DNA of 64,000 bases from CAZDRX01 sp964508225 (GTDB lineage: Bacteria > Patescibacteriota > Gracilibacteria > Peribacterales > Peribacteraceae). This document shows positions 9,501-19,711 of this stretch, in pieces. Positions within the stretch are counted from its first letter, which is position 1, and each line of letters starts with the position of its first letter. Under the pieces are notes generated by a model. That model ran no database searches, was not told the origin of the DNA, and saw nothing but the letters and a program-made list of their open reading frames with translations. Position numbers and translations under genes: made by a program. The DNA is taken from NCBI GenBank assembly GCA_964508225.1, contig CAZDRX010000005.1, forward strand, positions 17,047 to 81,046. The letters are read 5' to 3'.

Positions 9501-9945
9501 CGTACTCCTCACCCCAGTGCCTCCAGCATCCTGCAAGGCGACGCACCACCTGCTTCACGGAGCGCTCGGGACCGGTGAGGATCGCGCCGCTCTCGTCTTT
9601 CATCGGGTTTCCCTTCTCATCGAACTGGGGCACCCCCGCCTTGCGGAAGTACTTGGACACGACGATATCGGTGGCCACCTGACTCCACGCAGCCGGAACT
9701 TCGGCATCCTTCATCTCAAAGACGACGGAACCGTTCGTGTTCACGATACGGCTCGTGCGACGGTCATACTTCACCTGATCGAGCGGGTCGGTGCCCGGCG
9801 TCGTGAACCGGCGCGAGATCATGAGACCACGACCATGTCCTTTGGCCTGCTTGACCGCCTTCTTCTTGGCGCTCTTGAGAGTCGATGAAACATCAGCCGG
9901 CGGGATGTCGCGGGCGGTGCTGAGGGAGGCGGCGTTCGGATTCAT
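6565..9945 (-). CDS. nrdJ: Adenosylcobalamin-dependent ribonucleoside-diphosphate reductase (class II)
   Basis: 1126 residues. Reduces ribonucleotides to deoxyribonucleotides with adenosylcobalamin and needs no oxygen. Near residues 440-444 it has NPCSE (catalytic Cys/Glu loop), later [20 protein letters not shown]. The C-terminus has [22 protein letters not shown], a Cys-rich tail that probably binds zinc or relays electrons. The start at 9945 (MNPNAAS) is preferred over 10002. The promoter at 10009-10036 gives a leader of about 55 nt. It is the largest metabolic gene here and likely the cell's dNTP source; B12 would have to be scavenged, since no cobalamin genes are visible. Confidence 0.95.
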   Translation of the reverse strand: [1126 protein letters not shown]

Positions 9946-10008
9946 GGTATTGGAGGGGGAACACAAGATGTAGTGGGTGCTTCGCTTGGCAGACCACAAC
10001 ATCTCCGT

Positions 10009-10036
10009 ATTCTACGCAGAGTCTCTCCATGCTCAA
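10009..10036 (-). promoter_or_regulatory. nrdJ promoter
   Basis: Minus strand: TTGAGC, 16-nt spacer, TAGAAT. The remaining divergent space (10037-10245) is AT-rich with a TAGTGT hexamer at 10213-10218 that may serve the flavin reductase; no gene seen there. Confidence 0.6.
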
Positions 10037-10245
10037 GTGTAATCGAACGGACGACTGGTGGAACGGACACGAATGAAAAATTCGGCTGCAGAAAGAGGAA
10101 ATTCCGCACGAAGAATCGAAAAAATAAAGTACACTTCAACATTATTCTGGGAGTCTTCCACGAGAATTTTTCCAGGATATTTCCCGATCTGTTCGAAGTG
10201 ACTCACCACAGGTAGTGTGAGCAAGTCGTCCTCACCCACATCTTC

Positions 10246-10968
10246 ATGGATTCCACAGCCAAAAAACAGCCGCACGTCACCGTCGTCATCGCCGGTACGA
10301 ACGCCGGAGGCAATACCGAATTTCTTGCCGACCGCTTCATCGAAGGGCTCGCCTCACGAGGCGTCGAAACCTCCAAGCTGGTACTCAGAGACCTCAACAT
10401 CAAGCACTTCACACTTGAGCGCTACGCGCCGCACTGCAGCGACAAAGATGATGATTTCTGCCGCGTGGAATCGCTGATCAGCGAGGCTGACGGTGTGGTG
10501 TTCGCGAGTCCGGTCTGGAACTTCTCGGTGCCCGCACACCTGAAGAACCTGATTGATCGCATGGGCGCATTCGCCCTCGATACGGAAGGGCGTTCACGAG
10601 GCACGCTCAAGGCCAAGCCGTTCTTCATCCTCTACGCAGGCGGCGCTCCCCTCATCGCGTGGAAAGCCCTCCTCTACATCACCACGCTCCATGTGACCGA
10701 GGCGATCAAGTACTACGGAGGCACCGTCGTGGGCCGTCACTTCGAACCGAAGTGCGTGATCGGCCGCGGCAAGTTCGGACTCGTCGTCGACAAGCGCCCT
10801 GCAACGCTCGAAGCGATGAAGAAGAAGGGTGCGCGTTTTGCCGACATCGCACGTCACTACAGTGAGAACGGGGCACTCCCTCTCTCCACCCGTATCAGCT
10901 ACCAGTTCTTCAGCTTCCTGTACCGCGTGGGAAACCGGATGATGTATCCCGTAAGCCAATTGCAGTAA
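10246..10968 (+). CDS. NAD(P)H-dependent FMN reductase family protein
   Basis: 240 residues with a flavodoxin-like fold. VTVVIAGTNAGGNTEFLADRF forms the flavin phosphate loop at residues 11-31. A Cys-containing segment (HCSDKDDDFC, around 64-73) and the FMN-contacting ASPVWNFSVPAHLKNLIDRMG (from about 87) match the NADPH-dependent FMN reductase/iron-sulfur flavoprotein group. The C-terminal 60 residues extend past the core domain and end with an amphipathic YQFFSFLYRVGNRMMYPV. Substrate unknown; quinone or flavin reduction is plausible. Divergent from nrdJ; no strong Shine-Dalgarno site. Confidence 0.85.
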   Translation: MDSTAKKQPHVTVVIAGTNAGGNTEFLADRFIEGLASRGVETSKLVLRDLNIKHFTLERYAPHCSDKDDDFCRVESLISEADGVVFASPVWNFSVPAHLKNLIDRMGAFALDTEGRSRGTLKAKPFFILYAGGAPLIAWKALLYITTLHVTEAIKYYGGTVVGRHFEPKCVIGRGKFGLVVDKRPATLEAMKKKGARFADIARHYSENGALPLSTRISYQFFSFLYRVGNRMMYPVSQLQ

Positions 10969-10991
10969 TCAGGAGCCTCTCTGCAAGAATA

Positions 10992-11019
10992 TTGACAAAT
11001 ACATAAATACTAGTATAGT
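10992..11019 (+). promoter_or_regulatory. Strong promoter of the duplicated-domain gene
   Basis: TTGACA, 16-nt spacer, TATAGT in a local AT-rich stretch. Transcription would start near 11026. Confidence 0.75.
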
Positions 11020-11025
11020 GCTCAA

Positions 11026-11138
11026 GCTGGCAATTCTGCCGGCATACCAACCCGAGAGGGTGTGTGCTGGTCATGGAACCGGCTACATGCTCTTTCACCA
11101 CTTCGTGACAGCCCCGAAAGGGGCGGAAAGGACGACCC
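11026..11138 (+). promoter_or_regulatory. Structured 5' leader with Shine-Dalgarno site
   Basis: About 113 nt of leader. Contains small hairpins (GGCA-ATTC-TGCC at 11030-11041 and GCCCC-GAAA-GGGGC at 11111-11124) and then AAGGA 6 nt before the ATG at 11139. One of only a few genes here with a clear Shine-Dalgarno site. Confidence 0.55.
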
Positions 11139-11948
11139 ATGTCGTCGAAACTTCGCCGGACCGGGAAACCGGTCAACACCGCCGCAGTCGAAGGAATGTG
11201 GCAGACCCTGGCACGGCTCTACAAGGAGTCGCCGCTGACGTTCGTTGAGTTCGTTCGGAAAGCTCGGAAGCGCAAGTACCAGGTCTTCACCGACTCGGTT
11301 ACCCGCCGCAACCTGCTGACCCTCGATCTCATCGACCGGCAAACCGGTACCGTCCATGACGCCTATCGCGAACTCGTCGCAGCGTGCGTGGATGGTGATG
11401 GCCTGCAGATGGTGCTGTATCGCCCCTTCAAGGGTGATGAAAACGCCATGGCGGAACTCGTGACGCTGCGGAACGGTCGCAAGGCCAATCCTCACATCGT
11501 CGATGGGATTCTGTCACTGCTGCGCAACCTGCTCGGAACGCACTACGTTCCCTTCGTGGAACTGGTGCGCCACGTGCGCGACGAAAAGCCCGTGGGGAAA
11601 CTGTTCGGCAACTCTCTCCGGATGCTCATCGATCATGGTGTCGCCCAGGTCGTCGATGCAACGGAAGAAGCGGCTGCGCAGATCGTTCAGCAACTGGCCG
11701 AGGAACTCGGACCGTTTGCGATGCTGATCGCTCCGGTCATCCTCATGCCACGGGTCCACAAGGTCGTGCTGCGCGACACCGTCGCCGAGATCGTCAAGAT
11801 CGCGGCAACGGGAACGACAGGCCTCAACTTCGGCCTGCAGTCTCCGTACCAGACGGAACGCCCCGAATCCGCCTCCGGAAGCAACGGTCACGCCACCAAT
11901 GGCAAGACCCACGCTCATGGAAGCGGTGAACCGACATCGGCTCACTAG
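11139..11948 (+). CDS. Unknown 269-residue protein with an internal domain duplication
   Basis: No family recognised. Two similar helical segments: SPLTFVEFVRKARKRKYQVF (about 30-49) and HYVPFVELVRHVRDEKPVGK (about 135-154). Each is followed by about 25 residues ending in a Leu/Val-rich turn (LLTLDLIDRQTG and LRMLIDHGVAQVV), suggesting a duplicated winged-helix-like or helical domain. A hydrophobic stretch ELGPFAMLIAPVILMP (about 190-205) could be a membrane-associated helix. The tail from about 235 is Ser/Gly/His-rich and likely disordered. The strong promoter, folded leader and Shine-Dalgarno site suggest high expression. Confidence 0.75.
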   Translation: MSSKLRRTGKPVNTAAVEGMWQTLARLYKESPLTFVEFVRKARKRKYQVFTDSVTRRNLLTLDLIDRQTGTVHDAYRELVAACVDGDGLQMVLYRPFKGDENAMAELVTLRNGRKANPHIVDGILSLLRNLLGTHYVPFVELVRHVRDEKPVGKLFGNSLRMLIDHGVAQVVDATEEAAAQIVQQLAEELGPFAMLIAPVILMPRVHKVVLRDTVAEIVKIAATGTTGLNFGLQSPYQTERPESASGSNGHATNGKTHAHGSGEPTSAH

Positions 11949-12060
11949 CCGTCCGTCACCAGAAGAAGTGTGAAAGGGAGCTCTGCCGCAAGGTAGAGCA
12001 AAGGAGACTCTGCGCCTCACGGCGTGGGGTCTCTTCCTTATGCAGAGGGAAGGAATTGGC

Positions 12061-12066
12061 TATGCT
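12061..12066 (+). promoter_or_regulatory. -10 element, leaderless type
   Basis: TATGCT ending 8 nt before the ATG at 12075. Upstream, at 12000-12037, an inverted repeat (AGGAGAC...GTCTCTTCCT) may terminate the preceding transcript. Confidence 0.45.
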
Positions 12067-12074
12067 CTGCCGGA

Positions 12075-13328
12075 ATGAAAAAGAGGATTCCGGTGATCAA
12101 CGGACTGCGCGGGATCGCCATCATCGGCGTGATCTATCACCATATTTTCTACCAGATCACGGGTCCCGGCTGGCATAGTTTCACCATCGGCAGATTCACG
12201 ATGCATCCGTTCGCTCCGCTCTCGAACGGCATGCACGGGGTGATGCTCTTCTTCGTGCTCTCCGGATTCGTCCTGTCTCTGCCGTACGCCGAGAAGCGGC
12301 GCAGAATGGAGACTTTCAATGATGTCCGGATGTTTTACTCACGGAGACTCTGGCGGCTCCTGCCCCTCCTGTCCGGTGCGGTGGTGGCATCTGTCGTGAT
12401 GGCAGGATATCCGGATGTGATCACATCCCTCGCGAAATTCGGAGACACGATGATGAAGACACTCTGGCCGTTCCCCGTCACAGAACCGTGGTTCTACCCC
12501 AAAGATACGTGGGTGCTGTGGTCCCTGCGTGTGGAGATCTGGTTCTCACTCCTCTTCCCCGCGCTCGTCTGGGTCATGCACCGCTACGGCATCACACTGA
12601 CGACGCTCCTGGTAGTGGCGATGAACACCGCTGGGCGACAAGCCTTCTGGCCCGACTGGACTCCCGGGACGATGTTCTTCTTCGATTCGTTCCTCATGCG
12701 GCTGGATGCGTTCGTCCTGGGGATGGCCGTCGCATGGATCTTCACACGGAAACCTGCGACGCTGCGCAAGCCGTGGATCATGCCGTGCGGGATCGTCTTC
12801 GTGCTCGCGGGTTTCTGGCTCGCGAACGAGGACATCCTCGCGGGACTCTCGATTCTGTACATGCCGCGGATGCTGCTCATCGCCACAGGCTTCATGTTCA
12901 TCACCGGTTCCGCGCTCGTGAGGAGATCCGTGCTCACCCGAGTGCTTGAGCTTTCCGCGCTCCAGATTCTCGGCGTCATGTGCTATTCGCTCTATGTCTG
13001 GCACGGCATCCTGCTGCTGCACATCAATCCACGCACAGACGTGCATTCGGCAGCTGTCTATGCCATCGCCCTGCTCTTCTTCTCACTCCTCAGCTATCTC
13101 ACACTGGAAGGAGGATCCTTCGGACGTCTCGTCGCGACACTTTCGGTCAGACAAGTCCCGACGAGGGTGACTGCCTCATCCACCATGCCGGAACTACGGA
13201 AACGTGCCCACGTGAGCGCCCCGCCTTCGACGAGGATCGAAGAAATCCCGTGGAATCCGTCTGTGGGAGTCGTGAGTGCTTTCCAAAGCGAGCCCCAGTC
13301 GAAGCCGTCCTTGGTTGATGCGACCTGA
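12075..13328 (+). CDS. Membrane acyltransferase (acyltransferase-3/OafA type)
   Basis: 417 residues as read. N-terminal KKRIPVINGLRGIAIIGVIYHH is the classic acyltransferase-3 start (R-G-x-A, then catalytic His). About ten membrane helices follow, including VMLFFVLSGFVLS and LSLLFPALVWVM-type segments. It probably transfers acetyl or acyl groups onto surface sugars from inside the membrane. The domain is complete by LSYLTLEGGSFGRLVATLS (near 13145). The remaining 60 residues are antisense to ribD and look non-native, so the gene has probably lost its own stop and reads on. TATGCT 8 nt upstream supports ATG 12075 over 12024. Confidence 0.88.
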   Translation: MKKRIPVINGLRGIAIIGVIYHHIFYQITGPGWHSFTIGRFTMHPFAPLSNGMHGVMLFFVLSGFVLSLPYAEKRRRMETFNDVRMFYSRRLWRLLPLLSGAVVASVVMAGYPDVITSLAKFGDTMMKTLWPFPVTEPWFYPKDTWVLWSLRVEIWFSLLFPALVWVMHRYGITLTTLLVVAMNTAGRQAFWPDWTPGTMFFFDSFLMRLDAFVLGMAVAWIFTRKPATLRKPWIMPCGIVFVLAGFWLANEDILAGLSILYMPRMLLIATGFMFITGSALVRRSVLTRVLELSALQILGVMCYSLYVWHGILLLHINPRTDVHSAAVYAIALLFFSLLSYLTLEGGSFGRLVATLSVRQVPTRVTASSTMPELRKRAHVSAPPSTRIEEIPWNPSVGVVSAFQSEPQSKPSLVDAT

Positions 13329-14119
13329 AAGAACCGGACACCTGCCTCCCGAAAAGGCTTCTGTTTTGCGGCAGGGATATCGGTATCGGTCACGATGATC
13401 GTTCCCTCCCTGCACACCTTCGCCGTGACCGGAGTCTTGAGCGTCCGGTCCAGAATGATTCTCAGAAGGGGTGGTGGCGCATCGACACGACGCACCGTGA
13501 GCTGCGGATCATCACTCAGCACCGTACCCGCTCCGACGAGGATCGCATCGTGACGTGCCCGGAGAAATCGGTGTGACCATGCGTCCTGCTCCTTGGTCGT
13601 GATCTTGAGAAATGATCCGTCTGCGTTGCAATGCCTGCCGTCGACCGTCACGGCCTGCTTGAGGGTGATCCACGGTCTCCCTTTCGTCATTAGCGAGACG
13701 AATCCCCGATTGAGCCTGCGGCAATCCTGCTCAAGGATAGAACCTGAAACTTGAACACCTTTTTTGTTCAGATACTCGATCCCCTTTCCAGAAACTTCCG
13801 GATTCGGATCGCACATCCCGTACACGAGATGCTTCACGCCGCGCTCCACGAGAAACTGCGCGCACGGCGGCGTCTTCTTGTTCGTGTGCACGCAGGGCTC
13901 AAGACTTACGTAGAGCGTATCGGTTGATCTCATTTCTTGATCAAACTTTTCGAGTAGCTGACGCTCTGCGTGCGCTTTTCCGAATGCTTCATGGTACCCC
14001 TCCGCAATCACACTCCCGTCACGCACGAGCACCGCGCCGACCATCGGATTTATTCCTGTCCTCCCCTGTCCCCTGCGGGCAAGGTCGAGACAACGGCGCA
14101 TGAAGAGTGCATGGCTCAT
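13094..14119 (-). CDS. ribD: Bifunctional riboflavin deaminase/reductase, C-terminally shortened
   Basis: 341 residues. Residues 1-145 are the pyrimidine deaminase with HAE (catalytic Glu in KAHAERQLLEKF) and the zinc pair PCVHTNKKTPPC. Residues 150 onward are the reductase, with RPWITLKQAVTVDGR, SDDPQLTVR and ISSILVEGGALTWARF. It catalyses two steps of riboflavin synthesis. After VDEAVTLVGTCL the sequence departs from the family and ends about 25-45 residues early, antisense to the acyltransferase tail. This suggests a deletion fusing the 3' ends of two convergent genes. The start at 14119 is chosen because TATGAT lies 6 nt before it. Confidence 0.88.
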   Translation of the reverse strand: MSHALFMRRCLDLARRGQGRTGINPMVGAVLVRDGSVIAEGYHEAFGKAHAERQLLEKFDQEMRSTDTLYVSLEPCVHTNKKTPPCAQFLVERGVKHLVYGMCDPNPEVSGKGIEYLNKKGVQVSGSILEQDCRRLNRGFVSLMTKGRPWITLKQAVTVDGRHCNADGSFLKITTKEQDAWSHRFLRARHDAILVGAGTVLSDDPQLTVRRVDAPPPLLRIILDRTLKTPVTAKVCREGTIIVTDTDIPAAKQKPFREAGVRFFQVASTKDGFDWGSLWKALTTPTDGFHGISSILVEGGALTWARFRSSGMVDEAVTLVGTCLTESVATRRPKDPPSSVR

Positions 14120-14125
14120 GGATGG

Positions 14126-14131
14126 ATCATA
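14126..14131 (-). promoter_or_regulatory. ribD -10 element, leaderless type
   Basis: TATGAT on the minus strand, 6 nt before ATG 14119; the -35 would fall inside the fusA terminator. Confidence 0.5.
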
Positions 14132-14141
14132 GCAAGGATAC

Positions 14142-14166
14142 AAAAAGAGGCGGGGGTACCCGCCTC
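14142..14166 (-). terminator. fusA terminator
   Basis: Minus strand GAGGCGGG-TACC-CCCGCCTC followed by TTTTTG; perfect stem with a T-run. Confidence 0.9.
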
Positions 14167-14186
14167 TCTGGATTTCACGAAGTGAC

Positions 14187-16286
<2,100 letters not shown>

Positions 16287-16339
16287 ACAAAGAGGAGAAA
16301 AAATGGAGGCTTTAAGGAATTCCCAAAGCTAGCCGAGGC

Positions 16340-16345
16340 AGTATA
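16340..16345 (-). promoter_or_regulatory. fusA -10 element
   Basis: TATACT on the minus strand with a weak TTTTCT -35 about 17 nt upstream; predicted leader about 47 nt. Confidence 0.5.
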
Positions 16346-16392
16346 GGGGGTGTCTCCGCCCGAGAAAAGGTCTTTTGGAACCCTCAGAACGA

Positions 16393-16423
16393 AGAAAGGA
16401 CACCCCCTGCGGGCGTCCTTTCC
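16393..16423 (-). terminator. Terminator of the DUF11 surface-protein gene
   Basis: Minus strand GAAAGGAC...GTCCTTTC hairpin with GC-rich inner part, followed by TTCTTCGTTCT. It isolates this gene from fusA. Confidence 0.7.
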
Positions 16424-16442
16424 AAGTTCTACGAAGAGACGA

Positions 16443-19400
16443 TTATCCGTTGTACGATGTGCCGTTCACGGTGGATTCCGGGTACTCGATCCAGAGGAAG
16501 TTTGCAGAAGCACCGAAGTCCTTATCGACCCACTGGAGGTGGCTGGCTGCAGCGCCGAAGGAGGTGGCAGCGATGGAATCGAAGTTCTGGAGTGACACCT
16601 GCAGCGTCGAGGCCTGTGCATTGTTCACCTTGGCATTGATCACGTCTGCCTCGAGGACGAACGTGGTGTCGTACCCCTGGTCAATCTCCGTATTGACGGA
16701 TGAGAACAGGAGACCTGAACAGATCGCGAGGAGTGAAGAGGCATTCACGTACGAGACAGTACAGGGAGCCTTCGTGCTGGCATCGGCCTTGTTGTAAATC
16801 TTGTACGAGCCGCTGTTCGTGAGGACGTTCGTGACATTCACATTGAAGATGATGTCGGAGAGCGCCCACTTGTTGGAACCGTTCTTCAGGTTCGCGTGAG
16901 CGGCTGAGGAGAACTTGAACTGACCGATCTGACGCTGTGTGCCTGTCGGGATGGCCGTACCGTTGGCATCGGGGCTGGCGTTCGTGATGGACAACACCTT
17001 GGATAGTACGACGACGTTGTCGTTGCCCGTGATGGTCTGGGAGGGAGCAATGGCAGACGTGCCGATGAAGACCTCGCCTTCGCTAATGGCATCGCCGTCG
17101 TTGGTGAGAAGGTTGTTCGAGGAGATGAGGCCTCGGGCCTTCGCTCCGGCAACCGCATCGACCGTGAGCTTCACGTGCTTGCCCGAGACGGCACCATCGG
17201 TGTCCGTACGCATGCGCGTGCGAACGAGGACGTTCACGAGCGTGCCCTTGGCGACGGTGAGCTGCTGCGCCTGCATGGAAGCACACATCGAGTAGGCAGG
17301 GACGGGATCCGTACCGCAGCCGGCGACCGACGCGGTGGCAAACGGCGTGGTCTCGCCTGTCTTGTAGAGCTCGATACGGTCGACGTTGGAGGAGAGTGCT
17401 GCGGCATCCGCACCGTCTGCGGTGAACACGAGGTTCGTCACGTCGACACCTTCGTATTCAGCGCGGAGCTGCAGGCGGAGGACTTCGTCCGTGAGCGTAC
17501 CGCCAAGGAGCTGGCGGGAACGCACCGGCGTCGAGGACTTTGTGATCCAGAGATCTCCCTGACTGCGGAGCGTCCAGAGTGTGGAAGAATTCGTGAGAAC
17601 AGTGGTCTCACACGTCGTGGCGCAGACGCCATCGGTCTTGATACCGGCGAGGTCACTGCCGTCGGACTGCCTCTCTGCGGAGACATAGCCCGTAAAGGTC
17701 GTGGCGAATTTGAGCTGGAGAGCAGTGCCCGTGAGTGTGGCAGAGGCGACGTCCGTGTGGACTTCGAAGACTCTCGTTTCGGTAGCCGGAAGCACGAAGC
17801 CACCGCCGGAGAGAGTATCGAACGTCACGGCACCGCCAGCGGCAGAGACGCCGTTCTGGACGATCGAATCGACGACACCGTCGTTGTCCGTATCGACCCA
17901 AAGAGCGTAGTTCGTGCCGTTCGTGAGGCTGAGTCCGTTCACGCCCTGGAAGATGAAACGGGTGGCGAGAAGATTCTCATTGTCCGCACGTGCCTCGAAA
18001 CGGAGCAGGTTGATGTCCTTCTGATTGCTCACGGCGATGTCCGATGTTGCGGTGGATTTCACAACGACCGTCAGTTCGTTCTCGGTGACCGGACAAGTCA
18101 TGTTCGTAGTGACAGAGCTGGTGTTGTTCGAGGTATTCGGATCGATGGCACCCTTGAACGTCACCGTCGCGGTGTTCACAACATCCGCATTGCACGTGGC
18201 AGCGGCCGTACCGAAGAAGAGGGTGAACGTCTTCGACTTTCCGGACGTGAGCGTGCCGACGTTGCAGGTCACCGTGGAAAGCGCGACCGTGCAGCCGACA
18301 CCGGACTGGAAGACAAGACCGGAAGGAATGGCATCCTTGACGACGACATTCGTCACGGTCGTGGGGCCGGCATTCGTGGCCTTGATGACGTACTTGAGAG
18401 ACGTGCCCTTCAGAATGGAGGATGAGCCGGATTTCACGACCGTGACGTCTGCCTCAGGGCAGATCACCGTGGTCGATACCGTATTGCTCACATCGTTCGC
18501 GCTGTTCGGATCCATAGCTGCGGAGACGGAGGCGGTGTTCGTCACGGCTGCTGCGCAGGTGACCGAGGCCGTGGAGAACTTGAGGAGGAACGTGCGCGTG
18601 GCTCCTGCGGCGAGCTTGCCCGATGTGCAGGTAACGGTGTCGCCAGCGGCTGTACAGCCTGTGGTTCCGGAACTGAAGCTGAGACCGGACGGAACGATGT
18701 CCGTCATGACAAAGGACTGTGCGACCGTACCGTTGTTCTTCACGGAGATATAGTTCGAGAGGAGATCGCCCTTGAGGATGGTGGCGACCGGAGTGGCGAT
18801 GGAAATGGAGAAGTCGGGGCAGGAGACGACAGTGGATACCGCAGCGCTCGTGTCGTTCGCGGGGTTCGGGTCGGTAGCCGAGGAGACAGAGGCTGTGTTC
18901 GTGACCGTTGCGGCACACGTGGCCGAGGCTGTGGAGAACTTGAGGAGGAACGTGCGGGTAGTTCCTGCAGAGATCTTGGACGAGGTACAGGTGACGACAC
19001 CGGCAGCGGCTGTGCAGCCTGTGGTACCGGAAACGAAGGTAAGACCGGAGGGAACAGCGTCGGTCATGACGAAGGACTGTGCGACCGTGCCGTTGTTCTT
19101 CACGGAGATGTAATAGGAGAGAAGATCGCCCTTGAGAATCTTGGCGACGGGAGCGGCGATGGAGATGGAAAAGTCAGGGCAGGAGACCACCGTGGAGACA
19201 GTATTGCTTGTATCGTTCGCGGGGTTCGGATCTGTGGCAGAGGAGACAGAGACGGTGTTCGTGAGCGTCGCTCCGCATGTTGCGGAAGCTGTGGAGAACT
19301 TGAGGGAGAACGTACGCACGGAAGCCGCATAGAGCTTGCCCGATGTACAGGTAACGGTGCCGGCAGCCACTGTGCAACCTGTGCTTCCGGAAACAAAGGT

Positions 19401-19634
19401 GAATCCTGCAGGGAGTGCATCCGTCACTGTGAAGGACAGAGCCGCATCCGGTCCGAGGTTTGTAACGCTGACGGTGTAGGTGACGGCATCCCCTTTCAGG
19501 ACAATCGCAGGCGTTGCCTTCAGGGCAACGGAGAGATCCGCAGAGGCCGCAGAGGCGGACGCTACGGAGACTGAGCTGACGAGGAGCGCAAACCCGAAGG
19601 CAGCGACAAGACGGAGAGCGGAGAGCGTACGCAT
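16443..19634 (-). CDS. Secreted DUF11-repeat surface protein with large C-terminal module
   Basis: 1063 residues. Signal peptide at 1-30 (hydrophobic AAFGFALLVSSVSVASASA). Four tandem DUF11 Ig-like repeats of about 120 residues lie at about 33-513, each with GDxxxYxxxVxN, PxGxxFxSG and DPNxANDTS signatures; each repeat carries paired Cys. From about 518 to the end is a module of about 545 residues shared with the SLH protein at 58600 (ALWVDTDNDGVVDS, GDAISEGEVFIG, ending FLWIEYPESTVNGT). It has no visible anchor or sortase motif. Own promoter and terminator within the str cluster point to independent regulation. Role: cell-surface structure, inferred. Confidence 0.88.
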   Translation of the reverse strand: MRTLSALRLVAAFGFALLVSSVSVASASAASADLSVALKATPAIVLKGDAVTYTVSVTNLGPDAALSFTVTDALPAGFTFVSGSTGCTVAAGTVTCTSGKLYAASVRTFSLKFSTASATCGATLTNTVSVSSATDPNPANDTSNTVSTVVSCPDFSISIAAPVAKILKGDLLSYYISVKNNGTVAQSFVMTDAVPSGLTFVSGTTGCTAAAGVVTCTSSKISAGTTRTFLLKFSTASATCAATVTNTASVSSATDPNPANDTSAAVSTVVSCPDFSISIATPVATILKGDLLSNYISVKNNGTVAQSFVMTDIVPSGLSFSSGTTGCTAAGDTVTCTSGKLAAGATRTFLLKFSTASVTCAAAVTNTASVSAAMDPNSANDVSNTVSTTVICPEADVTVVKSGSSSILKGTSLKYVIKATNAGPTTVTNVVVKDAIPSGLVFQSGVGCTVALSTVTCNVGTLTSGKSKTFTLFFGTAAATCNADVVNTATVTFKGAIDPNTSNNTSSVTTNMTCPVTENELTVVVKSTATSDIAVSNQKDINLLRFEARADNENLLATRFIFQGVNGLSLTNGTNYALWVDTDNDGVVDSIVQNGVSAAGGAVTFDTLSGGGFVLPATETRVFEVHTDVASATLTGTALQLKFATTFTGYVSAERQSDGSDLAGIKTDGVCATTCETTVLTNSSTLWTLRSQGDLWITKSSTPVRSRQLLGGTLTDEVLRLQLRAEYEGVDVTNLVFTADGADAAALSSNVDRIELYKTGETTPFATASVAGCGTDPVPAYSMCASMQAQQLTVAKGTLVNVLVRTRMRTDTDGAVSGKHVKLTVDAVAGAKARGLISSNNLLTNDGDAISEGEVFIGTSAIAPSQTITGNDNVVVLSKVLSITNASPDANGTAIPTGTQRQIGQFKFSSAAHANLKNGSNKWALSDIIFNVNVTNVLTNSGSYKIYNKADASTKAPCTVSYVNASSLLAICSGLLFSSVNTEIDQGYDTTFVLEADVINAKVNNAQASTLQVSLQNFDSIAATSFGAAASHLQWVDKDFGASANFLWIEYPESTVNGTSYNG
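18456..19175 (-). repeat. Near-identical 360-bp tandem repeat within the DUF11 gene
   Basis: Two adjacent 360-bp units (18816-19175 and 18456-18815) encode DUF11 repeats 2 and 3, which are nearly identical (DFSISIA-PVA-ILKGDLLS, ISVKNNGTVAQSFVMTD). Repeats 1 and 4 are diverged. This indicates recent duplication or gene conversion and a possible site of length variation. Confidence 0.85.
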
Positions 19635-19663
19635 ACGGTGAGGGTGGGAAAAATGAAAGTGTA

Positions 19664-19691
19664 TTATTACACTATAATAGTATTAAGTCAA
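19664..19691 (-). promoter_or_regulatory. Promoter of the DUF11 surface-protein gene
   Basis: Minus strand TTGACT, 16-nt spacer, TAATAA within a very AT-rich 50 bp; the leader is about 22 nt and pyrimidine-rich. Confidence 0.6.
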
Positions 19692-19711
19692 TTATCGCCA
19701 AAACGCCTCAT

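Noticed and set aside
10048..10063. 16-nt exact repeat shared with 44340-44355
   Set aside because: Expected by chance about once in a 64-kb window; at 44340 it is part of a terminator stem.
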